Below, piece after piece: positions 48,315 through 58,484 of a stretch of 64,000 bases of DNA. The number at the start of each line of letters is the position of its first letter. The stretch's first letter is position 1. Location: contig NC_006049.2 of assembly GCF_000006445.2 (NCBI RefSeq), forward strand, positions 868,001 to 932,000, written 5' to 3'. This DNA is from Debaryomyces hansenii CBS767 (Eukaryota; Ascomycota; Pichiomycetes; Serinales; Debaryomycetaceae). Position numbers and translations under genes: made by a program. The notes under the pieces were generated by a model. That model was not told where the DNA came from, did no database searches, and saw only the letters and a list, made by a program, of their open reading frames with translations.

Positions 48315-49448
48315 ATGGCATCGAAATCTTCATATTCTACATATCAGGAAATAAAGTCACCCACTGATCATACCTACAAACTTCTTCAACTTACACCTGA
48401 TCTTTTAGACTATATCAAGTCTAATGAGCATGGTGAATTACTTTTAAAGTCACCGCCAATTCTGAAAAATCACATAGTCTTAGTAACGGATAATAAAACA
48501 TGGAAAATGAGACAAATGAATCATTCTAATAGTGTCCTTTTGTTAAATAATATGAAGATAAATAAATTGAATAAAACCTTAGAACATATTATACCAGTTG
48601 AGGAACCTACTAATCAACTATTGGGGATTGCAAATCTCGCATACGAATATGAACTTTCTAAAATTCCAGGCTATATAGAAATAGGCAATTTACCTACCTA
48701 TGATGGTAATTTTGAAGTTGCGAATGAAATTGACTCCAGTCGTAACGTTGAAGCTTTAATGAACGACTCTCCAATCTCCAGGGAAGAGTTCTACAAGGAA
48801 TGGTATACCTTGTGTGGGTGTGAGATTGAAGGAAAAGCAGTTATACTATCCAAAGAATTCATAACCGACGGCTTGCAATTATTAATTCCCATATTAATTA
48901 CTAAGGATATAGATTATAAAAGTGATGCCTTTAACATAAACATATCTGATATTTCCAAAGAGATGCGCCAGCAAAACAGGCTATACACTCAAGAGGTAAC
49001 TATTACAATTCTTCACAAGTTCTGCATTAAACATCATGAATCTAGTATGTTCAAGCTAAATAATCTTGCAGTGGCTAAATGGTTTGGAATTCAAACACTA
49101 TTTAGTACGAATGCCAACCTTATTTCCCCTAAGGATTTCTTATTAAAATGGAAGTCATCTTTTCCTCCATTCTACAATGTCCCAATAGATCTATCCCAAA
49201 TGAGAGGTTATTATTGCCGTCCACTCAATGAACAGATTCAATTCTTAAACCCGTCAACTTTAACACCTGGTGATATGAGTATCAGGGTTAAAGAGCTATT
49301 TCAAATAGTAAAAGAATGGGAGTATGAAGAGTTTCTTCCATTTATCGAGGAGTTTATTCCAAAAGGTAAAAAGCCCGAGTCAATTGTACTAAAATATGCT
49401 AAAAAGAAGAGAGTTGGCAAGAATAGATTTATGATTTGTCCCAGATAA
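48315..49448 (+). CDS. DCC1: Sister-chromatid cohesion protein Dcc1 (Ctf18-RFC)
   Basis: A 377-residue protein matching Dcc1, the subunit that with Ctf8 joins the alternative clamp loader Ctf18-RFC, which acts on PCNA at forks and promotes cohesion and checkpoint signalling. The N-terminal half holds the beta-barrel part (YKLLQLTPDLLDYIKSNEHG, DNKTWKMRQMNHSNSVLLLN). The C-terminal half holds the winged-helix part (VAKWFGIQTLFS, FLLKWKSSFPPFYNVPIDLS, RGYYCRPLNEQIQFLNPSTL), which binds DNA polymerase epsilon in yeast. Length is close to S. cerevisiae Dcc1 (380). It sits between RLP7 and PET8; in S. cerevisiae DCC1 adjoins NFS1 instead, as expected if both orders derive from one ancestor. Confidence 0.93.
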   Translation: MASKSSYSTYQEIKSPTDHTYKLLQLTPDLLDYIKSNEHGELLLKSPPILKNHIVLVTDNKTWKMRQMNHSNSVLLLNNMKINKLNKTLEHIIPVEEPTNQLLGIANLAYEYELSKIPGYIEIGNLPTYDGNFEVANEIDSSRNVEALMNDSPISREEFYKEWYTLCGCEIEGKAVILSKEFITDGLQLLIPILITKDIDYKSDAFNINISDISKEMRQQNRLYTQEVTITILHKFCIKHHESSMFKLNNLAVAKWFGIQTLFSTNANLISPKDFLLKWKSSFPPFYNVPIDLSQMRGYYCRPLNEQIQFLNPSTLTPGDMSIRVKELFQIVKEWEYEEFLPFIEEFIPKGKKPESIVLKYAKKKRVGKNRFMICPR

Positions 49449-49554
49449 AGTCTATGTTCCTGTATATAATACATGATTCATGAATCAACGAAATGTAGTA
49501 AACATAAATTTTCCATTCTTCGGCTTTCACTGTCAGCATCCAAAAAAGCATACG

Positions 49555-50450
49555 ATGGATAACCTGACATTTCTAATATCGCTAATCGTATGTAAACCGC
49601 AAGATATGGCTAAATTCATTCAATACTAACTTTTGTTTAGAGCGGAGGATGCGCTGGTACTTCGACTGATTTAGCATTTTTTCCTATCGATACTTTGAAG
49701 ACAAGATTGCAAGCAAAAGGAGGATTCTTTGCTAACGGTGGATGGAATGGCATATATAAAGGGCTAGGATCGTGTGTGGTGGCATCTGCGCCTTCGGCAT
49801 CTTTATTCTTCGTTACTTACGACTATATGAAAACCCAAACTAAAGACAAGACATCACTGCCTGCTGTGGGACATATGATATCTGCATCTTGTGGTGAAAT
49901 TGCCGCATGTCTTGTGAGGGTACCTGCGGAAGTCATCAAGCAGAGAACTCAAGCAGGTATACATGGAGTTGGAGCCAAAGCATCTTCGTGGTCCAACTTC
50001 TTATATTTACTTCAAAACAGATCCGGAGAAGGTTTGATTAGAGGCTTATATAGAGGATGGAATACAACTATATTAAGAGAAATCCCCTTTACGATTATCC
50101 AATTTCCCTTGTATGAATGGTTAAAGAAAAAATGGGCCGAATATGAAAACGATAAACTATCTTTATTGAAAGGTGCAACGTGTGGTTCTATTGCAGGTGG
50201 TATAGCTGCAGCTGTGACCACCCCTTTGGATGTTATCAAGACTAGAATTATGTTAAACAAGGAAAGAGTGAGTCCTATACCGTTGGTTAGAACTATGATC
50301 ACGGAAGAAGGTTATAAGGTGTTTTTAAACGGCATTGGTCCCAGAACTTGTTGGATAAGTGCAGGAGGTGCTATATTCTTAGGGTGCTACGAGCTAGTGC
50401 ATACAACTTTAACCTCCTACTATTCGAATAAACGTAAACTACAGCAGTGA
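49555..50450 (+). CDS. PET8: Mitochondrial S-adenosylmethionine carrier Pet8, two exons
   Basis: Exon 1 is 49555-49587 (11 codons) and exon 2 is 49641-50450, 280 residues. The 53-nt intron (49588-49640) has GTATGT, TACTAAC at 49624-49630 and acceptor TTTAG. Splicing gives LISLI joined to SGGCAGTSTDLAFFPIDTLK, restoring the first half-repeat and first P-x-D-x-(I/L)-K carrier signature. The three repeats carry PIDTLKTRLQ, VPAEVIKQRTQ and PLDVIKTRIM. Six membrane helices and the end-to-end match to S. cerevisiae Pet8 fit a carrier that brings S-adenosylmethionine into the matrix for methylations and biotin/lipoate synthesis. Codon 4 is CTG (Leu or, under CUG=Ser, Ser). Confidence 0.94.
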
Positions 50451-50614
50451 TCTTAATGATTGTCTTATATAATAAGTTACACAAAAATAGAATTATAGAA
50501 AATAGATTTATTTTATCTCCATCATCGGTTCTAAAGACTCATCCTCCTCCTTATTACAAATAGATTTAAGTATCAACCTTACTTTATTTTGATTACAGGT
50601 ATAATATTTAGAAC

Positions 50615-52266
50615 ATGTTATCCAAACAATTAAGAGGTTTATCTATTCTTAGGAATAATCGGGCTAGATGTTCGCTTATTAATGGTGTTCGTCAAATTTC
50701 TAGTGGAAATTCGCCATTATCAGCGACCACTTCCGATCCAAGCGGAGTCCATACAGCGACTATTGTTGAGCCACCTGTTGTAGCTCCGCCATCTGGGTCG
50801 ACGATTACTTTAAAGAGTGCTACTAGAGATGACTCTAAATTTGGTACTAGGCCAATCTACTTAGATGTTCAGGCCACTACCCCCACCGATCCAAGAGTTC
50901 TTGATAGAATGTTAGAATTTTATACTGGATTGTATGGTAACCCACACTCTTCTACTCATTCATATGGGTGGGAAACGGATAAGGAAGTCGAAAAGGCACG
51001 TAAGTATGTTGCGGATGTTATTAATGCTGATCCAAAAGAGATTATATTCACTTCGGGTGCTACGGAATCTAATAACATGGCAGTTAAGGGTGTTCCTCGT
51101 TTCTATAAGAATACCAAGAAGCATATTATTACTACCCAGACCGAACACAAGTGTGTTTTAGATTCTGCCAGGCATATGCAAGATGAAGGGTTTGAGGTCA
51201 CATACTTGCCGGTTAATGAAGAGGGTTTAATTAGCTTAGACGACTTGCGTAAAAGTATTCGTAAAGATACTTCGTTGGTATCGATTATGGCCGTTAACAA
51301 TGAAATTGGTGTGGTGCAACCTTTGAAGGAAATTGGTAAGATCTGTAGAGAGAATAAAATTTTCTTCCACACTGATGCAGCACAAGCTTACGGTAAAATT
51401 GATATTGATGTTAACGAGATGAATATTGATTTGATGTCTATATCTTCACACAAGATTTACGGTCCAAAAGGTATTGGGGCTTGTTATGTAAGAAGACGTC
51501 CAAGAGTTAGATTAGACCCAATTGTGACTGGTGGTGGACAAGAAAGAGGTTTAAGATCTGGTACTTTGGCACCGCCATTAGTTGCTGGCTTCGGTGAAGC
51601 TTCTAGACTTATGAAAGAAGAAATGGACGTATGTATTTTTGTTTGATTTCCCAGCCTTAGGCTTTAAATTATGAGATAAATATGATGATTTTGGAGCCCT
51701 AGCATATGAGAAATATCTCTTCTCTATGCCTTGATGAAATTCTAATTTATGCAAGGATCTGAATTTTGTTCCATTTATTGTCATGGCTGCACTTAGTGTA
51801 TTTTCATTAGCATTTACTAACCGTTATTTTATAGTATGACCAAGCATATATTCATAGACTCTCTGAGAAATTGAAGGCAGGCTTATTAGCAATTCCATCT
51901 ACTCAGTTTAATGGATGCTTATCCAACCCAGATTATCAATACCCGGGTTGTGTTAATGTCTCATTTGCCTACATTGAGGGTGAATCTTTATTAATGGCCT
52001 TGAAGGATATTGCTTTATCTTCAGGTTCAGCCTGTACTTCTGCATCATTGGAACCATCTTATGTCTTACATGCATTGGGTGCAGATGATGCCTTAGCACA
52101 TTCTTCTATTAGATTTGGTATTGGTAGATTCACAACAGAAGCTGAGGTCGACTATGTTATCAAGGCTATTACTGAGAGAGTAGAATTTTTAAGAAAAATG
52201 TCTCCATTGTGGGAAATGGTTCAAGAAGGGATTGATTTAAATTCCATTGAATGGAGTGGTCATTGA
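50615..52266 (+). CDS. NFS1: Mitochondrial cysteine desulfurase Nfs1, two exons
   Basis: Exon 1 is 50615-51628 and exon 2 is 51835-52266, 481 residues. The 206-nt intron (51629-51834) has GTATGT, TACTAAC at 51815-51821 and ATAG. Splicing yields LMKEEMD joined to [13 protein letters not shown]. Nfs1 takes sulfur from cysteine with PLP to build Fe-S clusters on Isu1 and also supports tRNA thiolation. The N-terminus is a matrix presequence ([19 protein letters not shown]). The PLP lysine lies in [12 protein letters not shown] in exon 1. The catalytic Cys405 of [14 protein letters not shown] is in exon 2, so unspliced message would give a 343-residue product without active-site Cys. It adjoins LEU2, as in S. 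cerevisiae. The intron also contains possible box C/D elements. Confidence 0.97.
51678..51766 (+). ncRNA. Candidate intronic box C/D snoRNA in NFS1
   Basis: Inside the NFS1 intron, in order: AAAT (51678-51681), box C ATGATGA (51682-51688), a C'-like TTGATGA (51731-51737), box D CTGA (51759-51762) and ATTT (51763-51766), which can pair with the leading AAAT. Length (89 nt), order and spacing fit a C/D snoRNA, and introns are common hosts. Weaknesses: the terminal stem is only four A-T pairs, no clear D' box is seen, and I could not match the possible guide upstream of box D to rRNA. Host-intron conservation would decide it. Confidence 0.25.
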
Positions 52267-52327
52267 GTTATCCACTCATCTGTTTATAGGTCATATTCAT
52301 ATGTAAATTGTTTATTTAAAGCGAGCA

Positions 52328-52357
52328 CCGGTATCGGCGACGAATGCGCGGTATCGG
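52328..52357 (+). promoter_or_regulatory. Leu3-like sites upstream of LEU2
   Basis: CCGGTATCGG (52328-52337) and GCGGTATCGG (52348-52357) are near matches to the Leu3 palindrome CCGGNNCCGG, 97 and 126 bp before the LEU2 ATG. Leu3 activates leucine genes when alpha-isopropylmalate is present. The two copies share the GGTATCGG core, which suggests they arose as a pair of related sites. Confidence 0.65.
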
Positions 52358-52453
52358 TAATATTTTTCAAATAATATATGGAATATAAATCGACTCACTG
52401 TGTTCAACACTTCTTCTTTTTCCAAGTTTACAGAAGAAAACTAACAAATAACA

Positions 52454-53602
52454 ATGTCCCAACCTGAATTAAAAAAATCAAAAGTTGATATAAGCAAAAC
52501 CATCACAGTTTTACCAGGTGATCATGTCGGTGAAGAAGTTTGTAACGAGGCCATCAAAGTCTTACAAGCTATTGAGGATGCTACCCCATACAGAAACATT
52601 AAGTTCAATTTGCAAAAACATTTGATAGGTGGTGCCGCAATTGACGCTACTGGTACTCCATTACCAGATGAATCTTTGGAGGCTGCAAAAAATTCTGATG
52701 CTGTCTTATTAGGTGCTGTCGGTGGCCCAAAATGGGGTACCGGTTCCGTTAGACCTGAGCAAGGTTTATTAAAAATTAGAAAGGAATTGAACTTATATGC
52801 TAACTTGAGACCATGTAACTTTGCGTCCGATAGCTTATTAGAATTGTCTCCATTAAAGTCTGAGATTGTGAAGGGTACTGATTTTACTGTTGTTCGTGAA
52901 TTAGTTGGTGGTATCTATTTTGGAGAAAGACAAGAACAAGCAGAATCAGAAGACAAGCAGACTGCATGGGATACTGAAAAGTATTCTACTGAAGAAGTAA
53001 CTAGAATTACTAGAATGGCAGCATTTATGGCGTTACAACATAATCCACCATTACCAATCTGGTCTTTAGATAAGGCTAATGTTTTGGCGTCTTCAAGATT
53101 ATGGAGAACAACTGTTGATAAAGTTATGTCTGAAGAATTTCCACAATTAACAATTCAACATCAATTAATTGACTCGGCGGCTATGATTTTGGTTCAATCT
53201 CCAACTAAGTTAAATGGTATTATTATCACTTCTAATATGTTTGGTGATATTATTTCTGATGAAGCATCTGTTATCCCTGGGTCATTGGGGCTCTTACCTT
53301 CTGCTTCTTTGGCTTCGTTGCCAGATACTAATTCCGCTTTTGGTTTGTATGAACCATGTCATGGTTCAGCTCCAGATTTGACGGAAAACAAAGTTAATCC
53401 TGTCGCTACCATATTATCCGTAGCAATGATGTTAAGGTTATCTTTGGATTGTGTACCAGAAGCTGAAGCTTTGGAAAAGGCAGTCGGTCAAGTCTTAGAT
53501 TCCGGAATAAGAACAGGAGATTTACGTGGTTCAAGCTCCACTAAAGAAGTCGGTGATGCGATCGCGGAAGCAGTCAAGAAGGTATTGAATCAATCAGTCT
53601 AG
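52454..53602 (+). CDS. LEU2: 3-isopropylmalate dehydrogenase
   Basis: A 382-residue NAD-dependent beta-decarboxylating dehydrogenase of leucine synthesis. It turns 3-isopropylmalate into 2-oxoisocaproate precursor in the cytosol. Family marks in order are [22 protein letters not shown], the substrate loop [13 protein letters not shown], Tyr in VGGIYFGER, the Lys/Asp metal-binding segments ([29 protein letters not shown]) and the NAD-binding [11 protein letters not shown]. No targeting peptide is present. It lies downstream of NFS1 on the same strand, 187 bp away, and converges on BUD3 with 59 bp between stops. Two Leu3-like sites are upstream. The pathway step before it, Leu1, is an Fe-S enzyme, so the neighbourhood with NFS1 is metabolically linked, though the linkage is shared ancestry. 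Confidence 0.98.
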   Translation: MSQPELKKSKVDISKTITVLPGDHVGEEVCNEAIKVLQAIEDATPYRNIKFNLQKHLIGGAAIDATGTPLPDESLEAAKNSDAVLLGAVGGPKWGTGSVRPEQGLLKIRKELNLYANLRPCNFASDSLLELSPLKSEIVKGTDFTVVRELVGGIYFGERQEQAESEDKQTAWDTEKYSTEEVTRITRMAAFMALQHNPPLPIWSLDKANVLASSRLWRTTVDKVMSEEFPQLTIQHQLIDSAAMILVQSPTKLNGIIITSNMFGDIISDEASVIPGSLGLLPSASLASLPDTNSAFGLYEPCHGSAPDLTENKVNPVATILSVAMMLRLSLDCVPEAEALEKAVGQVLDSGIRTGDLRGSSSTKEVGDAIAEAVKKVLNQSV

Positions 53603-53661
53603 TTATATTTTTAAAATATATTTAGTTATATAGTATAAATTATACATGGGTTTTCTCAAGT

Positions 53662-56600
53662 TTAATCTGAAAAGTTTAAATGACCATTTAAGATCTCCGA
53701 TAAGTAAGTCATTGATTCATATGTGGTACTAAAAGAATCGCTTCTAATCGAAGAACTTTGCATATTTTTATGTATCTGAGATGATGGTAATACCTTATCA
53801 TCACAATCGATAGGAGTTGCTGGAAGGAGCTTTTCTTCAAAATTCTCATTAATTATTGTTGCATCACTAGAACTCGAATTCATAATCATTGGTGAGTGAG
53901 ATTTTTTATTCTCCTGACGTTCGATTGGCAAACTACTTGCAAAATCATCAGAAGAAAAAAATTCATCGTCTGAGCTTGTAAGAACAGAGAATCTATGATC
54001 ATTTTGAAAGCCAAATTTTTTGTTAGAATTAATCAGATGCAAATTTTCATTTAAGTTTGGAATATAGTCACTTCTGAAATTAGAATCAATCTGTTTACCA
54101 AAGACTTCAATAATTTCAGATGATGCCAAAGATTGTGTTGACATCTCTCTATTTTCATTTTTCAAAGACGTTGGGTTATCACCAAATTGTGCTACCAGTT
54201 GATTTTGGGGCGTGTAAAAGGCATCGAAATCTTTAGATTCATAGACATCTCGCATTTCGTCTTCTGTTATATTATCTGAATCGTTCAATTCAATTATATC
54301 CTCAGTATCCATATGCGCTTCTTCCTTCAATGCTCTGATTTCAGCGTTTAACAATGAGTAATTTTCATTGGAAATTGACACCCAATTTGCCTCACCATCA
54401 TCGTAAAAGTCTTCTACATTAAATTTTCCATAACCCACATTTTCCAGTCTTCTAGGAATATTAGATGAATGATCATCTGTACTATCTAATATCAGAATTT
54501 TCTCGGGCGCTGGTCTATTTTTATGCCTATTTTCATTGTCATTCACTAAGATGATTGTATTATTATTTGATCCGAACAGCGAATCAAGGTGCGGTGGAAA
54601 TTCAAAATGAGAATTCACATCCAAGGATCCTGAAGTATTTCTTGACTGTTGAACAGAATTGTTGCATTCTTTACGCATTTGTATACCAGTATAATTATCT
54701 ATATCTCGAGGTATATTAGCTTCAGAAAAACTTTGTTCTTGTTCTTTTTCTTGTTCTTGTCCTTGTTCTTGTTCTTGTCCTTGTCCTTGTCCTTGTCCTT
54801 GTTCTTGTACTTGTACTTGTTCGTGTACATGCTTTTGTTCTTTTGTTTGTAATTGTGGCACAGGTTTATATAAACTAGTATACTCATTTTTCTTTCCAGA
54901 AAATGAAGAGCTGTCTTGCAATTTTGAAGTATTATTATTTTCATGTATTTCAGTTTTAGGCGTAGAATTTTCTATGCCATCAAAAGACCGTCTCAAAGAT
55001 CTGAAGACTTTCTTAATCATAGAATTACGTTTGTCTGGTCTTTCTTGTGAACTTTTCTTGACCTCAACATCCCTAGAATTGTTCTTACTTCTTGTAGAGA
55101 GCCTTTTTTCCGTCCTTCTTTGTTGCAGACGTTGGTCTCGCGTATTTGTATTTGAAGGTGATATTTTATTCATGTAGACTTCTGGTATCGATATAATTTC
55201 TGACACATTTCTAGTTTTGGGTCTTGAAATTGAATCAGTACTTTTGTTTTTAGCAATTTCTTGTCTATGTTCGTTTAGCTTTATTTCGTCAATTTGTGTA
55301 AAAATATTTGCACAATAATTTATGTCATAGGCATATCCTTGAGTAAGCATTTTTGAAATATTACTAAATGTGTTAAATAATAGACTAAAATTCTTAACTA
55401 TTACTTCTTTCAAGCAAACTTGTAAATCATTAGAAGAAATAATTTCGTTCAATTCAAATGTTTCAGCTCTATTAAAACCAACCATATGAATTTGATGATC
55501 ATTAATAAAAGATGCATTTAATACAAAATGAACAGTTTGATTTTCTTCAAAATATTTCTTCGGATCATGAATCGATAAATTCAAGTACAATGCCATAGGA
55601 GATTTACAACTTTCTTCCTGATATGCAGATAGTTCTTGGGCAATAGAATAAATATGTAGTTTCGGATCGTTTGATCTAAACAAATGGAATGGTTTCCTTT
55701 TATTTAGTACTGTTGATTTATTTATTAGCTCTATAATTTTGCATCCATCGACATTTCCCCTATCGCTCCCATCTAAAATTTCATAATTTTTACTAATAGT
55801 ACTATTTTCTGCATTATTGTTTTTGAATCCTGTCTTGGAAATATTTACAAATTTTAAAAATTCTTGAGTCTTTGAGGTGATAGGGGATACTCCTTTGTAA
55901 GTAGTTGTAATTACCTCATTTATGATGCACCAACAATTTACTTCCATTGTTGGTAACAGCTTCAAATTTGGTAATGGCTTATCATTCACTAGCGAATGCA
56001 TTAAAATGTCAGAAACACAGAGATTCTTCATTGATTCATTATTTCTCTCGTTATAATACGAATCATCCACAATAGTTAAAAATAGTATATGATCTGAAAA
56101 TATAATCAAGATATCCAAATCATAAAATGTATCGTTCAAGGGTTTAATGTTTCTCATTTCATAAATTCCAACAACTTTACGCGCCAACCACCCATATTGC
56201 AATTCGGGTGGCCAGTTAGACGCCAATTCTGTTAATATTTTTCCCGTTGGTGTAAAGACTCTTTGTCTGATATCTATCTTTGTTTGATTATTCTCCTCCT
56301 CAAATCCAAATGCATCAATAACATCGACGGCAGAATTGAAATACTTCTCGATTGTAAAAAACTCGTTGCTTGGATCATCTTCAAAATTGCTCAATTTCGT
56401 CTTTTCAAAAATGATTGAATCCTTCAACCTGACAAGTATCAACTTAAGTTTTGGCAATTCTAGTAGAGACCCAGCTACAATTGAGTCAATATCCCGTATG
56501 CCAAGATTCCCTTTGTTTATCATAGTGTTTTCAAATATTTTCTTATTATTTTTACTGTGAAATTTGGCTAAATTATCTCTAAAGTTCTTTAAATTTGCTT

Positions 56601-57699
56601 CATGCCTAATAAATGCTTTATAGAAATATGGCATTATCGTACCAACAGCTTTCATTATTTCAACATATCCAAAAGCCGATGCCTTTTTCAACGAATCATG
56701 CAATATACAGTTTATTCTAGTGATCTCATCTATTGTTGGAGGGAAAACTTGATTAATTTTTGTAATTCCTGAAGATGATGTTGCAGCTAAAACGTGGATA
56801 CGCAATGGAATGATAAAATTCTGTAACAAGTTCACTAATCTCATTGTAAAATTCGTTTGAACAGTAAGTAACTCACTTATAATTGTATTTATTAGTTCGT
56901 TGTTTTTTATCTGAGGCAGAATAGCATCTACTGGTACGGTATAAGAAAATTCCATAATCTCTGGTGAATACTCCAATAATGGATCAAATAGCTGCTCCAA
57001 CTGAGACCCAATTAAGAACACTAATTTATTGTTCTCTTCGACTATTTTATCGCTTGTTTCTGAAGATGCATTATCATAAATCACATCTAAAACTGTAGAT
57101 TGTATACAATGAGTTTGAAGTAAGCCTAATTCTAAGAGCTTCAATCCAAATTTTTCTGGTTTCTTCTCAGAAATCAATTGCATATTATTTGCTAAGCTAC
57201 CCGCATAGGTTTCATCCCAGCTTTTGTTGACATAAAAATTTCCTGGACTATTTACAAGCTTGTTGTAGTTCTTCAAGTTAGTTATAGCTAAGCTTCTTCT
57301 AACGTTAGATTTCTGATAACTGGGCAATAAATTTTCACAACTTGGCCAGAATCTCGATCTGGCATCTAATACTAAATTGTCATAAGATGTAACGCCAAAT
57401 TTACTAAAGGACGTAGTGTTTAACTTTCCCGTATGCGAGTTTTCGTAAACCATAATTATAACATTTCCGAACAAACTTTCATCGTATCCTTTAAAATATG
57501 CTGCCTTTGGGAATATAGCTAACCACTCTTCAATACTTTTTTCTTTAAATTTATATAGCGTATCGGAAGTGCTAAACTGGCCTAATAATGGAGAAATTTG
57601 TATTCGTCCCACCTTGTCGTCATGTTTCCTACTTTCGCTTGCCTTTTCAAAATACGTCTTATCGTATTCTCCTGAGGCATATCGATGGTAGACACTCAT
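53662..57699 (-). CDS. BUD3: Bud3, axial bud-site landmark and Cdc42 GEF
   Basis: A 1345-residue protein, shorter than S. cerevisiae Bud3 (about 1636). Bud3 sits at the mother-bud neck with Bud4 and Axl2, marks the axial site and acts as a guanine-exchange factor for Cdc42 in early G1. The N-terminal ~750 residues look folded; a Dbl-homology-like helical part spans roughly 200-460 ([40 protein letters not shown]), followed by a PH-like part. The C-terminal half is Asn/Ser/Glu-rich with a Gln/Glu/Gly run around residues 960-990, from 6-bp repeats at about 54732-54829. It follows LEU2 and precedes the YCL012C homologue, exactly as the S. cerevisiae order predicts. A CACGTG at 57818-57823 lies upstream. 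Confidence 0.92.
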   Translation of the reverse strand: MSVYHRYASGEYDKTYFEKASESRKHDDKVGRIQISPLLGQFSTSDTLYKFKEKSIEEWLAIFPKAAYFKGYDESLFGNVIIMVYENSHTGKLNTTSFSKFGVTSYDNLVLDARSRFWPSCENLLPSYQKSNVRRSLAITNLKNYNKLVNSPGNFYVNKSWDETYAGSLANNMQLISEKKPEKFGLKLLELGLLQTHCIQSTVLDVIYDNASSETSDKIVEENNKLVFLIGSQLEQLFDPLLEYSPEIMEFSYTVPVDAILPQIKNNELINTIISELLTVQTNFTMRLVNLLQNFIIPLRIHVLAATSSSGITKINQVFPPTIDEITRINCILHDSLKKASAFGYVEIMKAVGTIMPYFYKAFIRHEANLKNFRDNLAKFHSKNNKKIFENTMINKGNLGIRDIDSIVAGSLLELPKLKLILVRLKDSIIFEKTKLSNFEDDPSNEFFTIEKYFNSAVDVIDAFGFEEENNQTKIDIRQRVFTPTGKILTELASNWPPELQYGWLARKVVGIYEMRNIKPLNDTFYDLDILIIFSDHILFLTIVDDSYYNERNNESMKNLCVSDILMHSLVNDKPLPNLKLLPTMEVNCWCIINEVITTTYKGVSPITSKTQEFLKFVNISKTGFKNNNAENSTISKNYEILDGSDRGNVDGCKIIELINKSTVLNKRKPFHLFRSNDPKLHIYSIAQELSAYQEESCKSPMALYLNLSIHDPKKYFEENQTVHFVLNASFINDHQIHMVGFNRAETFELNEIISSNDLQVCLKEVIVKNFSLLFNTFSNISKMLTQGYAYDINYCANIFTQIDEIKLNEHRQEIAKNKSTDSISRPKTRNVSEIISIPEVYMNKISPSNTNTRDQRLQQRRTEKRLSTRSKNNSRDVEVKKSSQERPDKRNSMIKKVFRSLRRSFDGIENSTPKTEIHENNNTSKLQDSSSFSGKKNEYTSLYKPVPQLQTKEQKHVHEQVQVQEQGQGQGQGQEQEQGQEQEKEQEQSFSEANIPRDIDNYTGIQMRKECNNSVQQSRNTSGSLDVNSHFEFPPHLDSLFGSNNNTIILVNDNENRHKNRPAPEKILILDSTDDHSSNIPRRLENVGYGKFNVEDFYDDGEANWVSISNENYSLLNAEIRALKEEAHMDTEDIIELNDSDNITEDEMRDVYESKDFDAFYTPQNQLVAQFGDNPTSLKNENREMSTQSLASSEIIEVFGKQIDSNFRSDYIPNLNENLHLINSNKKFGFQNDHRFSVLTSSDDEFFSSDDFASSLPIERQENKKSHSPMIMNSSSSDATIINENFEEKLLPATPIDCDDKVLPSSQIHKNMQSSSIRSDSFSTTYESMTYLSEILNGHLNFSD
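54732..54829. repeat. 6-bp coding microsatellite in BUD3
   Basis: On the plus strand the words TTGTTC, TTGTCC and TTGTAC repeat with almost no interruption. On the coding strand this gives alternating Gln with Glu, Gly or Val ([17 protein letters not shown]). In-frame 6-bp units allow length changes without frameshift. Confidence 0.9.
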
Positions 57700-57825
57700 C
57701 TCTTCTGTTCAAGAGTTAATTACTTCTCTATTAAGCCTATAAAGAAATATAATCTGTAGATATGAATAGAGGATATGGACCTGAGTTTCTCGAAGTGAAA
57801 TGTAAACAAACAAAAGTCACGTGCG

Positions 57826-58296
57826 TTATCGATGACTGAAGGTTACAGTTTTAGGGTCAAGAGGGGTGCCATCTTTTCCAATTCCGTTTTCGTCCAATTG
57901 TTGTTGGGTATATTGGTATCTAGCTTGATCGAATGTTAAATTACTATTGTCCATTATTCTTTTGACCTCTTCCTTTGCATTTTGCAGTAACCCTTGTCTT
58001 TGATCATTATTTGAGATATTTTCCCCTATATCAAATGTGCTACTGCTAAGGCCATTTTCCAAGTCATCTTCAAAGCCATTCTCATCGGATGGGATTCTAC
58101 TAAAACGTAATCGTCTTCTAGTCCTATATCTATCATGTGCTGCTGCCAATTTGTGTCTAAAATGGAATAAAACTATGACCGTAATTATAAAAAACACTAA
58201 CATTACATGATGTGTTTTTACTTTCGCTTTAGTGTCAGCATAGTAATCATAAAAAGATGATGACTCTTCTACTTCTGTATTCCGTATCGAATTCAT
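57826..58296 (-). CDS. YCL012C-type small membrane protein
   Basis: A 156-residue protein with one membrane segment at about 31-46 (VMLVFFIITVIVLFHF). It is followed by a basic stop-transfer stretch (RHKLAAAHDRYRTRRRLRF) and a polar tail ending in a conserved-looking motif (FDQARYQYTQQQLDENGIGK, DGTPLDPKTVTFS). The topology is probably N-lumenal, C-cytosolic. Function is unknown. I name it after S. cerevisiae YCL012C because that small single-span gene lies between BUD3 and GBP2, the same two neighbours found here. Confidence 0.8.
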   Translation of the reverse strand: MNSIRNTEVEESSSFYDYYADTKAKVKTHHVMLVFFIITVIVLFHFRHKLAAAHDRYRTRRRLRFSRIPSDENGFEDDLENGLSSSTFDIGENISNNDQRQGLLQNAKEEVKRIMDNSNLTFDQARYQYTQQQLDENGIGKDGTPLDPKTVTFSHR

Positions 58297-58484
58297 TATT
58301 AAGAATTGATACTAATGGTCCTACTGGGATTTAATCCTTAAACCTGAAGTTAAGTGAGTGCATTTTATTGATTATGTAATACTAACACTAAATGTTTTAC
58401 GTAGAGCTATTGACTTTACTCTTGAACTAGTATAGTTATACCAGCTCAGTCCGATATATAATTAAAGCTTCTCTGTTCAGGTGT

